Below, piece by piece: positions 1 through 12,499 of a DNA stretch of 64,000 nucleotides. Source of the DNA: Strongylocentrotus purpuratus (taxonomy: Eukaryota > Echinodermata > Echinoidea > Camarodonta > Strongylocentrotidae). How positions within the stretch are numbered: position 1 is the first letter of the stretch; every line of letters starts with the position of its first letter. The notes beneath the pieces were generated by a model. That model saw only the letters and a program-made list of their open reading frames with translations. It had not been told where the DNA came from and searched no databases. The stretch is taken from positions 1,539,321 to 1,603,320 of the forward strand of contig NW_022145605.1 in the NCBI RefSeq assembly GCF_000002235.5, in the 5' to 3' direction. The position numbers and the translations under genes are program-made.

Positions 1-24
1 TCACTTGTCTCTTTCTGGCTCTCT

Positions 25-62
<38 letters not shown>

Positions 63-280
63 GGGACTGAAAAAGTATTGAATGTAATAATGTTTGATAA
101 ATAGATAAAACAGGATTCCTGTCCTTCTTGTACTTCGTAAATATAATACTTTACCTTGCTTACAAGTTAATTGCAAGCTCATTGTATAGATCAATTAAGA
201 GAATAGCAATAAATATGGACTTTGAGTGAGATCAAAATGGGTTTGACATCAGTTTTTCTTTTTCAAAGATTAAAAAAAAA

Positions 281-358
281 GCAACAGCTGGGTGTCGAAC
301 CCGATACCTTCCAGTTACCAGGCGATTGCTTACCCACTAGACTAAAGTGTCACATTGC
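281..358 (-). pseudogene. tRNA-like sequence, type A1 (five copies in array)
   Basis: On the minus strand there is a good Pol III A box (TAGTCTAGTGG) and B box (GGTTCGACACC) at tRNA-like spacing, followed at once by a run of T that could end Pol III transcription. The D stem nearly closes, but the anticodon and acceptor stems do not fold cleanly, so no amino acid can be assigned. It is better called a tRNA-derived sequence or SINE-head relic than a functional tRNA. Equivalent copies begin near 2936, 5554, 8160 and 10795. Confidence 0.5.
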
Positions 359-421
359 TAATCTCCATGTTTTTTTTTCATACTTATACTTATTGTTGTA
401 GATGTAGCAAAAGAAAAAAAC

Positions 422-494
422 GCAACAGCTGGGGGTCGAACCCGATACCTTCCAGTTATCAGGCGATTGCCTACCCACTAGACTAAAGTGTCAG
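422..494 (-). pseudogene. tRNA-like sequence, type A2 (five copies in array)
   Basis: Tandem paralogue of the 281-358 sequence, about 141 bp away and sharing flanks, so a ~141-bp segment was duplicated before the 2.6 kb unit was amplified. A box TAGTCTAGTGG and B box GGTTCGACCCC are seen on the minus strand, followed by a T run. The D stem closes (GTCT/AGGC), but the anticodon stem is still poor. Other copies begin near 3077, 5695, 8300 and 10936. Confidence 0.5.
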
Positions 495-718
495 TGTCAC
501 ATCGCTAATCTTCATGTATTCTTCATACTTACACTAATTGTTGTAGATGTAGCAAAAGATGTTTTCTGACTAATTCAGAGAGTCGCTTGTTAAAGAAAGA
601 GTATTACATGCTATTTTTTCTTTGTTGAGGGGGGGGGGGGTGTCCCCTTTAAAAAAGAGATGACAAGTCAATATTATGGAGTGAAGAAAAAAAAATAACA
701 TGGGTTTATATAAAGGAG

Positions 719-797
719 AAACTGAGACTCGAACCGAGTACATTGCATTGTGAAGTGATCACTTTTATCCACAAGACCATTTTGCCTCACCGTGATA
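719..797 (-). pseudogene. tRNA-like sequence, type B (five copies in array)
   Basis: A different tRNA-derived segment on the minus strand with A-box-like TGGTCTTGTGG and B-box-like GGTTCGAGTCTC. The middle is the perfect palindrome AAGTGATCACTT in place of a normal anticodon arm, so it is unlikely to be a working tRNA. Minus-strand open frames of 60-86 codons over it are chance translations. Other copies begin near 3364, 5985, 8587 and 11226. Confidence 0.4.
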
Positions 798-2048
798 ACT
801 GGTTCGCTTTTTGTTGTTAACACTTTCTGCATGCTAATGACTTTACAAAATGTGCCGATTTACTGATTTGACGCTTTCGGGATGCATTATTATCATTATT
901 TTTGTAGTCCGATGTTGTCAAGATTGCCCGTATTTTTTTTCTTTCAGTTACTGATATTACTGATATAATAGTGAGGTTTTATGTTTATTTCATTTAATTT
1001 GCAAACTGCTGACTTAAACTTAAAGTGATATGACAAGAGGCCACTGCCCTCACATAGTATAATGAATAGAACACGGGTCTATTCAATTCAGTATATGCTA
1101 CGAATTCTATAACAGGGCACCAATGAATAGGGAAGCTTGGCTATTCGATTCTGTTTTCAATAGCTTGCACCTGCAATTTTTGAATAGTTACGTAACAAAC
1201 TACTCAGCTCTTTCTGACATGGCATCAATAATATTAGTGAATTGAAAACAAACCTGACCCTCCCTTCATTGAGCGACTTTTGTTTGGTCAAATGCGAGGA
1301 TTACCAAAGAGGAGGTAATAATAGCATTCCTGACATTGCAACAATGACCGCGTTATTTTGATGCATTGTCCCTAAACCTACCGAAGAGGCTCTTTGTCCT
1401 TGTCTGGGAGGACAAGCACTTTAGACTGGGGCTGTAGTCTCATTTAAAGAAAGGAAAACAATTTCGGGACAGTTCAAAATAATGCTTGGAAATGGAAATT
1501 CAAATGATACCGTTTTAAAAACCAGAAAGATATGGTTTGAGGACAAGAAGCAGGATGTAATTCATTGCTCGGCAATCTTGACTGTATTTAAAACAGAGCA
1601 TCCAATATACCTGATATTTAATAGTACTGTACAATGTCAATTAAATAAAATAACTAAATAAACAAACAATAATGGACCTCTTTAGCCAAGACTGTGGATT
1701 TTTATTGTTGAGCACTAAATGATTCTGCTCGGTCATACAGGCTAGGTGGGGGAATGCTTTCAATAGACTTAAATTTGAAAGGCCCTTTGTATCACTTCGT
1801 GCAAAATGACATAGGGCGCTTCTAATAAATTTATACGAGAAGTAAAACCCTGTTCATCATTGTTTTCGTGTTGCAAAGTTGTTTACAGACTAAAAAAGGG
1901 ATAGTACGGGACTGTAGAGAGTGAATAAAACTAGGAAATTATAATTGAAAATGTAAAACAACGTTGTAAACCTAGCAATAAGAGGCTCTTGAATCCAGTT
2001 TTTAAATGGACATGGCTTTGGGGCTATCCGCTATCGCCGCCAGCTAGC

Positions 2049-2153
2049 TAGATTGCCAGCTAGCTGTCGATTGCCAGCTAGCTGCTCGATTGCCAGCTAG
2101 CTGTCGATTGCCAGCTAGCTGTCGATTGCCAGCTAGCTGTCGATTGCCAGCTG
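2049..2153. repeat. 18-bp minisatellite inside the 2.6 kb unit
   Basis: Head-to-tail copies of an 18-bp monomer (GATTGCCAGCTAGCTGTC) containing the palindrome CAGCTAGCTG. Copy number differs between units: equivalents are 4688-4783, 7310-7396 (about 4.5 copies) and 9909-10023 (about 6.5 copies). Open frames across it are repeat translations. Confidence 0.9.
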
Positions 2154-2653
2154 TCAAGATGGGACCCCCCTGGCGATTAATGTGGGTGGGGGGGGGGATT
2201 TTTCAAATTTTCGAGGGCCAAACAAAAAAATAGTGCTCTCTAACCCCCCCCCCCCCCCCCCCTCCCCCTTCCCCCCCCCACTACCACTGAGTGAAATATC
2301 GGCCGGCACGATTTTTTTTTATTTCAGCACATTAAATTTCAAATTGATTTCAAGTTTGGGCCCCCCTATATCCTGAATCCGCGCCGATACCCACCCCCCC
2401 CCCCCCAAATAAAAATCCCAAGGCTCCTCTGTAGTTTTTTTCTACATTGCTCCCCCCCCCCCCCCGCAAAAGGTCCCTATTTTCTCATTGTTTTACATCA
2501 TCAACAACAACAACAACAATAATATTTATTATAAAACTCCAAAATTGGTTTGTTTTTATAAATAATAATATCTGCCCGGCAAAATATTTGAAGTGAGTAT
2601 GTAGATAAAGATCATCAGACTTTATTACACTGATGAGGTGTATTGGGTTCTCT

Positions 2654-2677
2654 TCACTTGTCTCTTTCTGGCTCTCT

Positions 2678-2715
<38 letters not shown>

Positions 2716-5269
2716 GGGACTGAAAAAGTATTGAATGTAATAATGTTTGATAAATAGATAAAACAGGATTCCTGTCCTTCTTGTACTTCGTAAATTATAA
2801 TACTTTACCTTGCTTACAAGTTAATTGCAAGCTCATTGTATAGATCAATTAAGAGAATAGCAATAAATATGGACTTTGAGTGAGATCAAAATGGTTTTGA
2901 CATCAGTTTTTCTTTTTCAAAGATTAAAAAAAAAAGCAACAGCTGGGTGTCGAACCCGATACCTTCCAGTTACCAGGCGATTGCTTACCCACTAGACTAA
3001 AGTGTCACATTGCTAATCTCCATGTTTTTTTTTCATACTTATACTTATTGTTGTAGATGTAGCAAAAGAAAAAAACGCAACAGCTGGGGGTCGAACCCGA
3101 TACCTTCCAGTTATCAGGCGATTGCCTACCCACTAGACTAAAGTGTCACATCGCTAATCTTCATGTATTCTTCATACTTACACTAATTGTTGTAGATGTA
3201 GCAAAAGATGTTTTCTGACTAATTCAGAGAGTCGCTTGTTAAAGAAAGAGTATTACATGCTATTTTTTCTTTGTTGAGGGGGGGGGGTGTCCCCTTTAAA
3301 AAAGAGATGACAAGTCAATATTATGGAGTGAAGAAAAAAAATAACATGGGTTTATATAAAGGAGAAACTGAGACTCGAACCGAGTACATTGCATTGTGAA
3401 GTGATCACTTTTATCCACAAGACCATTTTGCCTCACCGTGATAACTGGTTCGCTTTTTGTTGTTAACACTTTCTGCATGCTAATGACTTTACAAAATGTG
3501 CCGATTTACTGATTTGACGCTTTCGGGATGCATTATTATCATTATTTTTGTAGTCCGATGTTGTCAAGATTGCCCGTATTTTTTTTCTTTCAGTTACTGA
3601 TATTACTGATATAATAGTGAGGTTTTATGTTTATTTCATTTAATTTGCAAACTGCTGACTTAAACTTAAAGTGATATGACAAGAGGCCACTGCCCTCACA
3701 TAGTATAATGAATAGAACACGGGTCTATTCAATTCAGTATATGCTACGAATTCTATAACAGGGCACCAATGAATAGGGAAGCTTGGCTATTCGATTCTGT
3801 TTTCAATAGCTTGCACCTGCAATTTTTGAATAGTTACGTAACAAACTACTCAGCTCTTTCTGACATGGCATCAATAATATTAGTGAATTGAAAACAAACC
3901 TGACCCTCCCTTCATTGAGCGACTTTTGTTTGGTCAAATGCGAGGATTACCAAAGAGGAGGTAATAATAGCATTCCTGACATTGCAACAATGACCGCGTT
4001 ATTTTGATGCATTGTCCCTAAACCTACCGAAGAGGCTCTTTGTCCTTGTCTGGGAGGACAAGCACTTTAGACTGGGGCTGTAGTCTCATTTAAAGAAAGG
4101 AAAACAATTTCGGGACAGTTCAAAATAATGCTTGGAAATGGAAATTCAAATGATACCGTTTTAAAAACCAGAAAGATATGGTTTGAGGACAAGAAGCAGG
4201 ATGTAATTCATTGCTCGGCAATCTTGACTGTATTTAAAACAGAGCATCCAATATACCTGATATTTAATAGTACTGTACAATGTCAATTAAATAAAATAAC
4301 TAAATAAACAAACAAATAATGGACCTCTTTAGCCAAGACTGTGGATTTTTATTGTTGAGCACTAAATGATTCTGCTCGGTCATACAGGCTAGGTGGGGGA
4401 ATGCTTTCAATAGACTTAAATTTGAAAGGCCCTTTGTATCACTTCGTGCAAAATGACATAGGGCGCTTCTAATAAATTTATACGAGAAGTAAAACCCTGT
4501 TCATCATTGTTTTCGTGTTGCAAAGTTGTTTACAGACTAAAAAGGGATAGTACGGGACTGTAGAGAGTGAATAAAACTAGGAAATTATAATTGAAAATGT
4601 AAAACAGCGTTGTAAACCTAGCAATAAGAGGCTCTTGAATCCAGTTTTTAAATGGACATGGCTTTGGGGCTATCCGCTATCGCCGCCAGCTAGCTAGATT
4701 GCCAGCTAGCTGTCGATTGCCAGCTAGCTGTCGATTGCCAGCTAGCTGTCGATTGCCAGCTAGCTGTCGATTGCCAGCTGTCAAGATGGGACCCCCCTGG
4801 CGATTAATGTGGGTGGGGGGGGGGGATTTTTCAAATTTTCGAGGGCCAAACAAAAAAATAGTGCTCTCTCTACCCCCCCCCCCCCCCTCCCCCCCTTCCC
4901 CCACTACCACTGAGTGAAATATCGGCCGGCACGATTTTTTTTTTTTCAGCACATTAAATTTCAAATTGATTTCAAGTTTGGGCCCCCCTATATCCTGAAT
5001 CCGCGCCGATACCCACCCCCCCCCCCAATAAAAATCCCAAGGCTCCTCTGGAGTTTTTTTCTACATTGCTCCCCCCCCCCCCCGCAAAAGGTCCCTATTT
5101 TCTCATTGTTTTACATCATCAACACAACAACAACAATAATATTTATTATAAAACTCCAAAATTGGTTTGTTTTTATAAATAATATATCTGCCCGGCAAAA
5201 TATTTGAAGTGAGTATGTAGATAAAGATCATCAGACTTTATTACACTGATGAGGTGTATTGGGTTCTCT
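2654..5269. repeat. 2.6 kb array, unit 2
   Basis: tRNA-like sequences begin at about 2936, 3077 and 3364; minisatellite at 4688-4783; poly-G/poly-C tract from 4812 to about 5085. Otherwise very close to unit 1. Confidence 0.9.
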
Positions 5270-5293
5270 TCACTTGTCTCTTTCTGGCTCTCT

Positions 5294-5333
<40 letters not shown>

Positions 5334-7876
5334 GGGACTGAAAAAGTATTGAATGTAATAATGTTTGATAAATAGATAAAACAGGATTCCTGTCCTTCTT
5401 GTACTTCGTAAATTATAATACTTTACCTTGCTTACAAGTTAATTGCAAGCTCATTGTATAGATCAATTAAGAGAATAGCAATAAATATGGACTTTGAGTG
5501 AGATCAAAATGGGTTTGACATCAGTTTTTCTTTTTCAAAGATTAAAAAAAAAAGCAACAGCTGGGTGTCGAACCCGATACCTTCCAGTTACCAGGCGATT
5601 GCTTACCCACTAGACTAAAGTGTCACATTGCTAATCTCCATGTTTTTTTTTCATACTTATACTTATTGTTGTAGATGTAGCAAAAGAAAAAAACGCAACA
5701 GCTGGGGGTCGAACCCGATACCTTCCAGTTATCAGGCGATTGCCTACCCACTAGACTAAAGTGTCACATCGCTAATCTTCATGTATTCTTCATACTTACA
5801 CTAATTGTTGTAGATGTAGCAAAAGATGTTTTCTGACTAATTCAGAGAGTCGCTTGTTAAAGAAAGAGTATTACATGCTATTTTTTCTTTGTTGAGGGGG
5901 GGGGGTGTCCCCTTTAAAAAAGAGATGACAAGTCAATATTATGGAGTGAAAAAAAAAAAAAATACATGGGTTTATATAAAGGAGAAACTGAGACTCGAAC
6001 CGAGTACATTGCATTGTGAAGTGATCACTTTTATCCACAAGACCATTTTGCCTCACCGTGATAACTGGTTCGCTTTTTGTTGTTAACACTTTCTGCACGC
6101 TAATGACTTTACAAAATGTGCCGATTTACTGATTTGACGCTTTCGGGATGCATTATTATCATTATTTTTGTAGTCCGATGTTGTCAAGATTGCCCGTATT
6201 TTTTTTCTTTCAGTTACTGATATTACTGATATAATAGTGAGGTTTTATGTTTATTTCATTTAATTTGCAAACTGCTGACTTAAACTTAAAGTGATATGAC
6301 AAGAGGCCACTGCCCTCACATAGTATAATGAATAGAACACGGGTCTATTCAATTCAGTATATGCTACGAATTCTATAACAGGGCACCAATGAATAGGGAA
6401 GCTTGGCTATTCGATTCTGTTTTCAATAGCTTGCACCTGCAATTTTTGAATAGTTACGTAACAAACTACTCAGCTCTTTCTGACATGGCATCAATAATAT
6501 TAGTGAATTGAAAACAAACCTGACCCTCCCTTCATTGAGCGACTTTTGTTTGGTCAAATGCGAGGATTACCAAAGAGGAGGTAATAATAGCATTCCTGAC
6601 ATTGCAACAATGACCGCGTTATTTTGATGCATTGTCCCTAAACCTACCGAAGAGGCTCTTTGTCCTTGTCTGGGAGGACAAGCACTTTAGACTGGGGCTG
6701 TAGTCTCATTTAAAGAAAGGAAAACAATTTCGGGACAGTTCAAAATAATGCTTGGAAATGGAAATTCAAATGATACCGTTTTAAAAACCAGAAAGATATG
6801 GTTTGAGGACAAGAAGCAGGATGTAATTCATTGCTCGGCAATCTTGACTGTATTTAAAACAGAGCATCCAATATACCTGATATTTAATAGTACTGTACAA
6901 TGTCAATTAAATAAAATAACTAAATAAACAAACAAATAATGGACCTCTTTAGCCAAGACTGTGGATTTTTATTGTTGAGCACTAAATGATTCTGCTCGGT
7001 CATACAGGCTAGGTGGGGGAATGCTTTCAATAGACTTAAATTTGAAAGGCCCTTTGTATCACTTCGTGCAAAATGACATAGGGCGCTTCTAATAAATTTA
7101 TACGAGAAGTAAAACCCTGTTCATCATTGTTTTCGTGTTGCAAAGTTGTTTACAGACTAAAAAGGGATAGTACGGGACTGTAGAGAGTGAATAAAACTAG
7201 GAAATTATAATTGAAAATGTAAAACAGCGTTGTAAACCTAGCAATAAGAGGCTCTTGAATCCAGTTTTTAAATGGACATGGCTTTGGGGCTATCCGCTAT
7301 CGCCGCCAGGATTGCCAGCTAGCTGTCGATTGCCAGCTAGCTGTCGATTGCCAGCTAGCTGTCGATTGCCAGCTAGCTGTCGATTGCCAGCTGTCAATGG
7401 GACCCCCCTGGCGATTAATGTGGGTGGGGGGGGGATTTTTTCAAATTTTCGAGGGCCAAACAAAAATAGTGCTCTCTAACCCCCCCCCCCCCCCCCTCCC
7501 CCTTCCCCCACTACCACTGAGTGAAATATCGGCCGGCACGATTTTTTTTTATTTCAGCACATTAAATTTCAAATTGATTTCAAGTTTGGGCCCCCCTATA
7601 TCCTGAATCCGCGCCGATACCCACCCCCCCCCCAATAAAAATCCCAAGGCTCCTCTGGAGTTTTTTTTCTACATTGCTCCCCCCCCCCCGCAAAAGGTCC
7701 CTATTTTCTCATTGTTTTACATCATCAACAACAACAACAACAATAATATTTATTATAAAACTCCAAAATTGGTTTGTTTTTATAAATATAATATCTGCCC
7801 GGCAAAATATTTGAAGTGAGTATGTAGATAAAGATCATCAGACTTTATTACACTGATGAGGTGTATTGGGTTCTCT
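5270..7876. repeat. 2.6 kb array, unit 3
   Basis: tRNA-like sequences begin at about 5554, 5695 and 5985; minisatellite at 7310-7396, the shortest version with about 4.5 copies; poly-G/poly-C tract from 7425 to about 7690. Confidence 0.9.
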
Positions 7877-7900
7877 TCACTTGTCTCTTTCTGGCTCTCT

Positions 7901-7940
<40 letters not shown>

Positions 7941-10514
7941 GGGACTGAAAAAGTATTGAATGTAATAATGTTTGATAAATAGATAAAACAGGATTCCTGT
8001 CCTTCTTGTACTTCGTAAATATAATACTTTACCTTGCTTACAAGTTAATTGCAAGCTCATTGTATAGATCAATTAAGAGAATAGCAATAAATATGGACTT
8101 TGAGTGAGATCAAAATGGGTTTGACATCAGTTTTTCTTTTTCAAAGATTTAAAAAAAAAGCAACAGCTGGGTGTCGAACCCGATACCTTCCAGTTACCAG
8201 GCGATTGCTACCCACTAGACTAAAGTGTCACATTGCTAATCTCCATGTTTTTTTTTCATACTTATACTTATTGTTGTAGATGTAGCAAAAGAAAAAAACG
8301 CAACAGCTGGGGGTCGAACCCGATACCTTCCAGTTATCAGGCGATTGCCTACCCACTAGACTAAAGTGTCACATCGCTAATCTTCATGTATTCTTCATAC
8401 TTACACTAATTGTTGTAGATGTAGCAAAAGATGTTTTCTGACTAATTCAGAGAGTCGCTTGTTAAAGAAAGAGTATTACATGCTATTTTTTCTTTGTTGA
8501 GGGGGGGGGGTGTCCCCTTTAAAAAGAGATGACAAGTCAATATTATGGAGTGAAGAAAAAAAATAACATGGGTTTATATAAAGGAGAAACTGAGACTCGA
8601 ACCGAGTACATTGCATTGTGAAGTGATCACTTTTATCCACAAGACCATTTTGCCTCACCGTGATAACTGGTTCGCTTTTTGTTGTTAACACTTTCTGCAC
8701 GCTAATGACTTTACAAAATGTGCCGATTTACTGATTTGACGCTTTCGGGATGCATTATTATCATTATTTTTGTAGTCCGATGTTGTCAAGATTGCCCGTA
8801 TTTTTTTTCTTTCAGTTACTGATATTACTGATATAATAGTGAGGTTTTATGTTTATTTCATTTAATTTGCAAACTGCTGACTTAAACTTAAAGTGATATG
8901 ACAAGAGGCCACTGCCCTCACATAGTATAATGAATAGAACACGGGTCTATTCAATTCAGTATATGCTACGAATTCTATAACAGGGCACCAATGAATAGGG
9001 AAGCTTGGCTATTCGATTCTGTTTTCAATAGCTTGCACCTGCAATTTTTGAATAGTTACGTAACAAACTACTCAGCTCTTTCTGACATGGCATCAATAAT
9101 ATTAGTGAATTGAAAACAACCTGACCCTCCCTTCATTGAGCGACTTTTGTTTGGTCAAATGCGAGGATTACCAAAGAGGAGGTAATAATAGCATTCCTGA
9201 CATTGCAACAATGACCGCGTTATTTTGATGCATTGTCCCTAAACCTACCGAAGAGGCTCTTTGTCCTTGTCTGGGAGGACAAGCACTTTAGACTGGGGCT
9301 GTAGTCTCATTTAAAGAAAGGAAAACAATTTCGGGACAGTTCAAAATAATGCTTGGAAATGGAAATTCAAATGATACCGTTTTAAAAACCAGAAAGATAT
9401 GGTTTGAGGACAAGAAGCAGGATGTAATTCATTGCTCGGCAATCTTGACTGTATTTAAAACAGAGCATCCAATATACCTGATATTTAATAGTACTGTACA
9501 ATGTCAATTAAATAAAATAACTAAATAAACAAACAAATAATGGACCTCTTTAGCCAAGACTGTGGATTTTTATTGTTGAGCACTAAATGATTCTGCTCGG
9601 TCATACAGGCTAGGTGGGGGAATGCTTTCAATAGACTTAAATTTGAAAGGCCCTTTGTATCACTTCGTGCAAAATGACATAGGGCGCTTCTAATAAATTT
9701 ATACGAGAAGTAAAACCCTGTTCATCATTGTTTTCGTGTTGCAAAGTTGTTTACAGACTAAAAAAGGGATAGTACGGGACTGTAGAGAGTGAATAAAACT
9801 AGGAAATTATAATTGAAAATGTAAAACAGCGTTGTAAACCTAGCAATAAGAGGCTCTTGAATCCAGTTTTTAAATGGACATGGCTTTGGGGCTATCCGCT
9901 ATCGCCGCCAGCTAGCTGTCGATTGCCAGCTAGCTGTCGATTGCCAGCTAGCTGTCGATTGCCAGCTAGCTGTCGATTGCCAGCTAGCTGTCGATTGCCA
10001 GCTAGCTGTCGATTGCCAGCTGTCAAGATGGGACCCCCCTGGCGATTAATGTGGGTGGGGGGGGGATTTTTCAAATTTTCGAGGGCCAAACAAAAAATAG
10101 TGCTCTCTACCCCCCCCCCCCCCCCCCTCCCCCTTCCCCCACTACCACTGAGTGAAATATCGGCCGGCACGATTTTTTTTTATTTCAGCACATTAAATTT
10201 CAAATTGATTTCAAGTTTGGGCCCCCCTATATCCTGAATCCGCGCCGATACCCACCCCCCCCCCCCCCAAATAAAAATCCCAAGGCTCCTCTGGAGTTTT
10301 TTTTCTACATTGCTCCCCCCCCCCCGCAAAAGGTCCCTATTTTCTCATTGTTTTACATCATCAAACAACAACAACAACAATAATATTTATTATAAAACTC
10401 CAAAATTGGTTTGTTTTTATAAATAATAATATCTGCCCGGCAAAATATTTGAAGTGAGTATGTAGATAAAGATCATCAGACTTTATTACACTGATGAGGT
10501 GTATTGGGTTCTCT
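7877..10514. repeat. 2.6 kb array, unit 4
   Basis: tRNA-like sequences begin at about 8160, 8300 and 8587; minisatellite at 9909-10023, the longest version with about 6.5 copies; poly-G/poly-C tract from 10056 to about 10325. Confidence 0.9.
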
Positions 10515-10538
10515 TCACTTGTCTCTTTCTGGCTCTCT

Positions 10539-10571
<33 letters not shown>

Positions 10572-11536
10572 ATTGGGACTGAAAAAGTATTGAATGTAAT
10601 AATGTTTGATAAATAGATAAAACAGGATTCCTGTCCTTCTTGTACTTCGTAAATTATAATACTTTACCTTGCTTACAAGTTAATTGCAAGCTCATTGTAT
10701 AGATCAATTAAGAGAATAGCAATAAATATGGACTTTGAGTGAGATCAAAATGGGTTTGACATCAGTTTTTTCTTTTTCAAAGATTAAAAAAAAAGCAACA
10801 GCTGGGTGTCGAACCCGATACCTTCCAGTTACCAGGCGATTGCTTACCCACTAGACTAAAGTGTCACATTGCTAATCTCCATGTTTTTTTTTCATACTTA
10901 TACTTATTGTTGTAGATGTAGCAAAAGAAAAAAACGCAACAGCTGGGGGTCGAACCCGATACCTTCCAGTTATCAGGCGATTGCCTACCCACTAGACTAA
11001 AGTGTCACATCGCTAATCTTCATGTATTCTTCATACTTACACTAATTGTTGTAGATGTAGCAAAAGATGTTTTCTGACTAATTCAGAGAGTCGCTTGTTA
11101 AAGAAAGAGTATTACATGCTATTTTTTCTTTGTTGAGGGGGGGGGGGGGTGTCCCCTTTAAAAAAGATGACAAGTCAATATTATGGAGTGAAGAAAAAAA
11201 ATAACATGGGTTTATATAAAGGAGAAACTGAGACTCGAACCGAGTACATTGCATTGTGAAGTGATCACTTTTATCCACAAGACCATTTTGCCTCACCGTG
11301 ATAACTGGTTCGCTTTTTGTTGTTAACACTTTCTGCACGCTAATGACTTTACAAAATGTGCCGATTTACTGATTTGACGCTTTCGGGATGCATTATTATC
11401 ATTATTTTTGTAGTCCGATGTTGTCAAGATTGCCCGTATTTTTTTTTTTCAGTTACTGATATTACTGATATAATAGTGAGGTTTTATGTTTATTTCATTT
11501 AATTTGCAAACTGCTGACTTAAACTTAAAGTGATAT
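10515..11536. repeat. 2.6 kb array, unit 5 (partial)
   Basis: Keeps the CT run and the three tRNA-like sequences (starting near 10795, 10936 and 11226), then diverges abruptly at about 11536. This is the right edge of the array. Confidence 0.9.
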
Positions 11537-11956
11537 TACTACATGTAATCCTTACTCTATATTTTGTTTGCAAAGAGGTGCTCCCGAAGTCAGACGCTCA
11601 CATGGTTATACTGTTTTGTTCTCGATTTATTCCTGACACACACAGAATATTTCGGCTTTTGTATGTCAAAAAGTGAAAGTCTGGTCAAAAGATTCAGAGC
11701 AACTTCTGAAAATTCTTAGATGAAATAACGTCCAGAAACATATTCCAAACAAATGTTGACACCCTTCAACAATGTGCAAATTACTGCTATATACGTTGAT
11801 ATGATTAAAGTGTATCTTATTAACTCCTAATAACAAAACCACCAATGAGTAAACAGATGTGAATTTTTTGTTTTGGTCTGATTCTAAAACAGCAGATTTA
11901 TAGCTTTAAAATGACCTGTTTAACCATTGGCATGTCACATCTATATGTGACATGTG
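11537..11956. other. Unique spacer, no gene seen
   Basis: AT-rich single-copy-looking DNA between the 2.6 kb array and the hAT-like element. I see no open frame, RNA gene or repeat in it. Confidence 0.5.
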
Positions 11957-12123
11957 CAGGCCTCGAATTACATCAATTTGGGTCAAGGCCACTTTTTTGA
12001 GAGGGCACAGATCCACTGAAAGGGGCACAAATCTATCCTAAGGGCACTAAGGCCAATGTGGAAAGTGCGCGTAAAATCACCTCACGCCGTTGTTTTAAAG
12101 GGTGGGGGGGGGATATGTGCACC

Positions 12124-12480
12124 CAGGGGCGGATCCAGGATTTCTTCCTTTTGGGGGGGGGGGCCCACTTTTTTTTTTTGTCCCCCCAAAAATCGCAACG
12201 ACTCAGCCAGCCGCTGAATAAGCGGGGTAAGAGGACACTTTTTTTTGTTTTTTTGGTCTCGAAATTTGAAAATTGACATTTTTTTCCCTTTGGGGTGGGG
12301 GGGGGGGAGGGGTGGGGGGGTGAGGTCACCTTTTTAGATCAGCCATTTTTCATAATTTTTTTTTGTGTATTTTCATTTAAAAAAAAAGGGGGGGGGTTTG
12401 CTCCAAAATACAGACATAAAAAAACCGGAGGGGGGGGTTTAACGTCCCAACCCCCCCTGCCCCCCCTGCGTTATTGCCTG
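12124..12480. mobile_element. G-run/C-run repeat with hAT-like terminus
   Basis: Begins with CAGGGGCGGATCCAGGATT followed by long G, T and C homopolymers. Relatives are seen at 24358-24618, 41475-41560 and, degraded, in each 2.6 kb unit (near 2370). CAGGGGCG ends fit hAT-type non-autonomous elements. The right boundary is not clear. The ORFs here arise from homopolymers. Confidence 0.4.
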
Positions 12481-12499
12481 CTCGTCTGAATACAGTTCC

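Larger units (their letters stand above)
1..2653. repeat. 2.6 kb array, unit 1
   Basis: CT run at about 27-59; tRNA-like sequences at 281-358, 422-494 and 719-797; 18-bp minisatellite at 2049-2153; poly-G/poly-C tract from 2188 to about 2465. It is the only copy with an extra GTGTCA duplication beside the second tRNA-like sequence (near 489). Confidence 0.9.
1..11536. repeat. Tandem array of a ~2.6 kb unit (4 full copies + 1 partial)
   Basis: The same sequence recurs beginning at 1, 2654, 5270, 7877 and 10515, so unit lengths are about 2653, 2616, 2607 and 2638 bp. The last copy stops matching near 11536, about 1.02 kb into the unit. Copies differ mainly in homopolymer length and minisatellite copy number, with few substitutions, so amplification is recent or homogenised. 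The array probably continues left of the window. Each unit has, in order: a CT microsatellite, two direct repeats with a tRNA-like sequence, a third tRNA-like sequence, about 1.2 kb of AT-rich DNA, an 18-bp minisatellite and a poly-G/poly-C tract. No credible protein gene is visible in the unit. Confidence 0.95.

Noticed and set aside
3296-3478. Repeated frame beginning MQKVLTTKSEPVITVRQNG in every 2.6 kb unit
   Set aside because: It is the translation of the type B tRNA-like sequence and varies in length with the neighbouring poly-G run.
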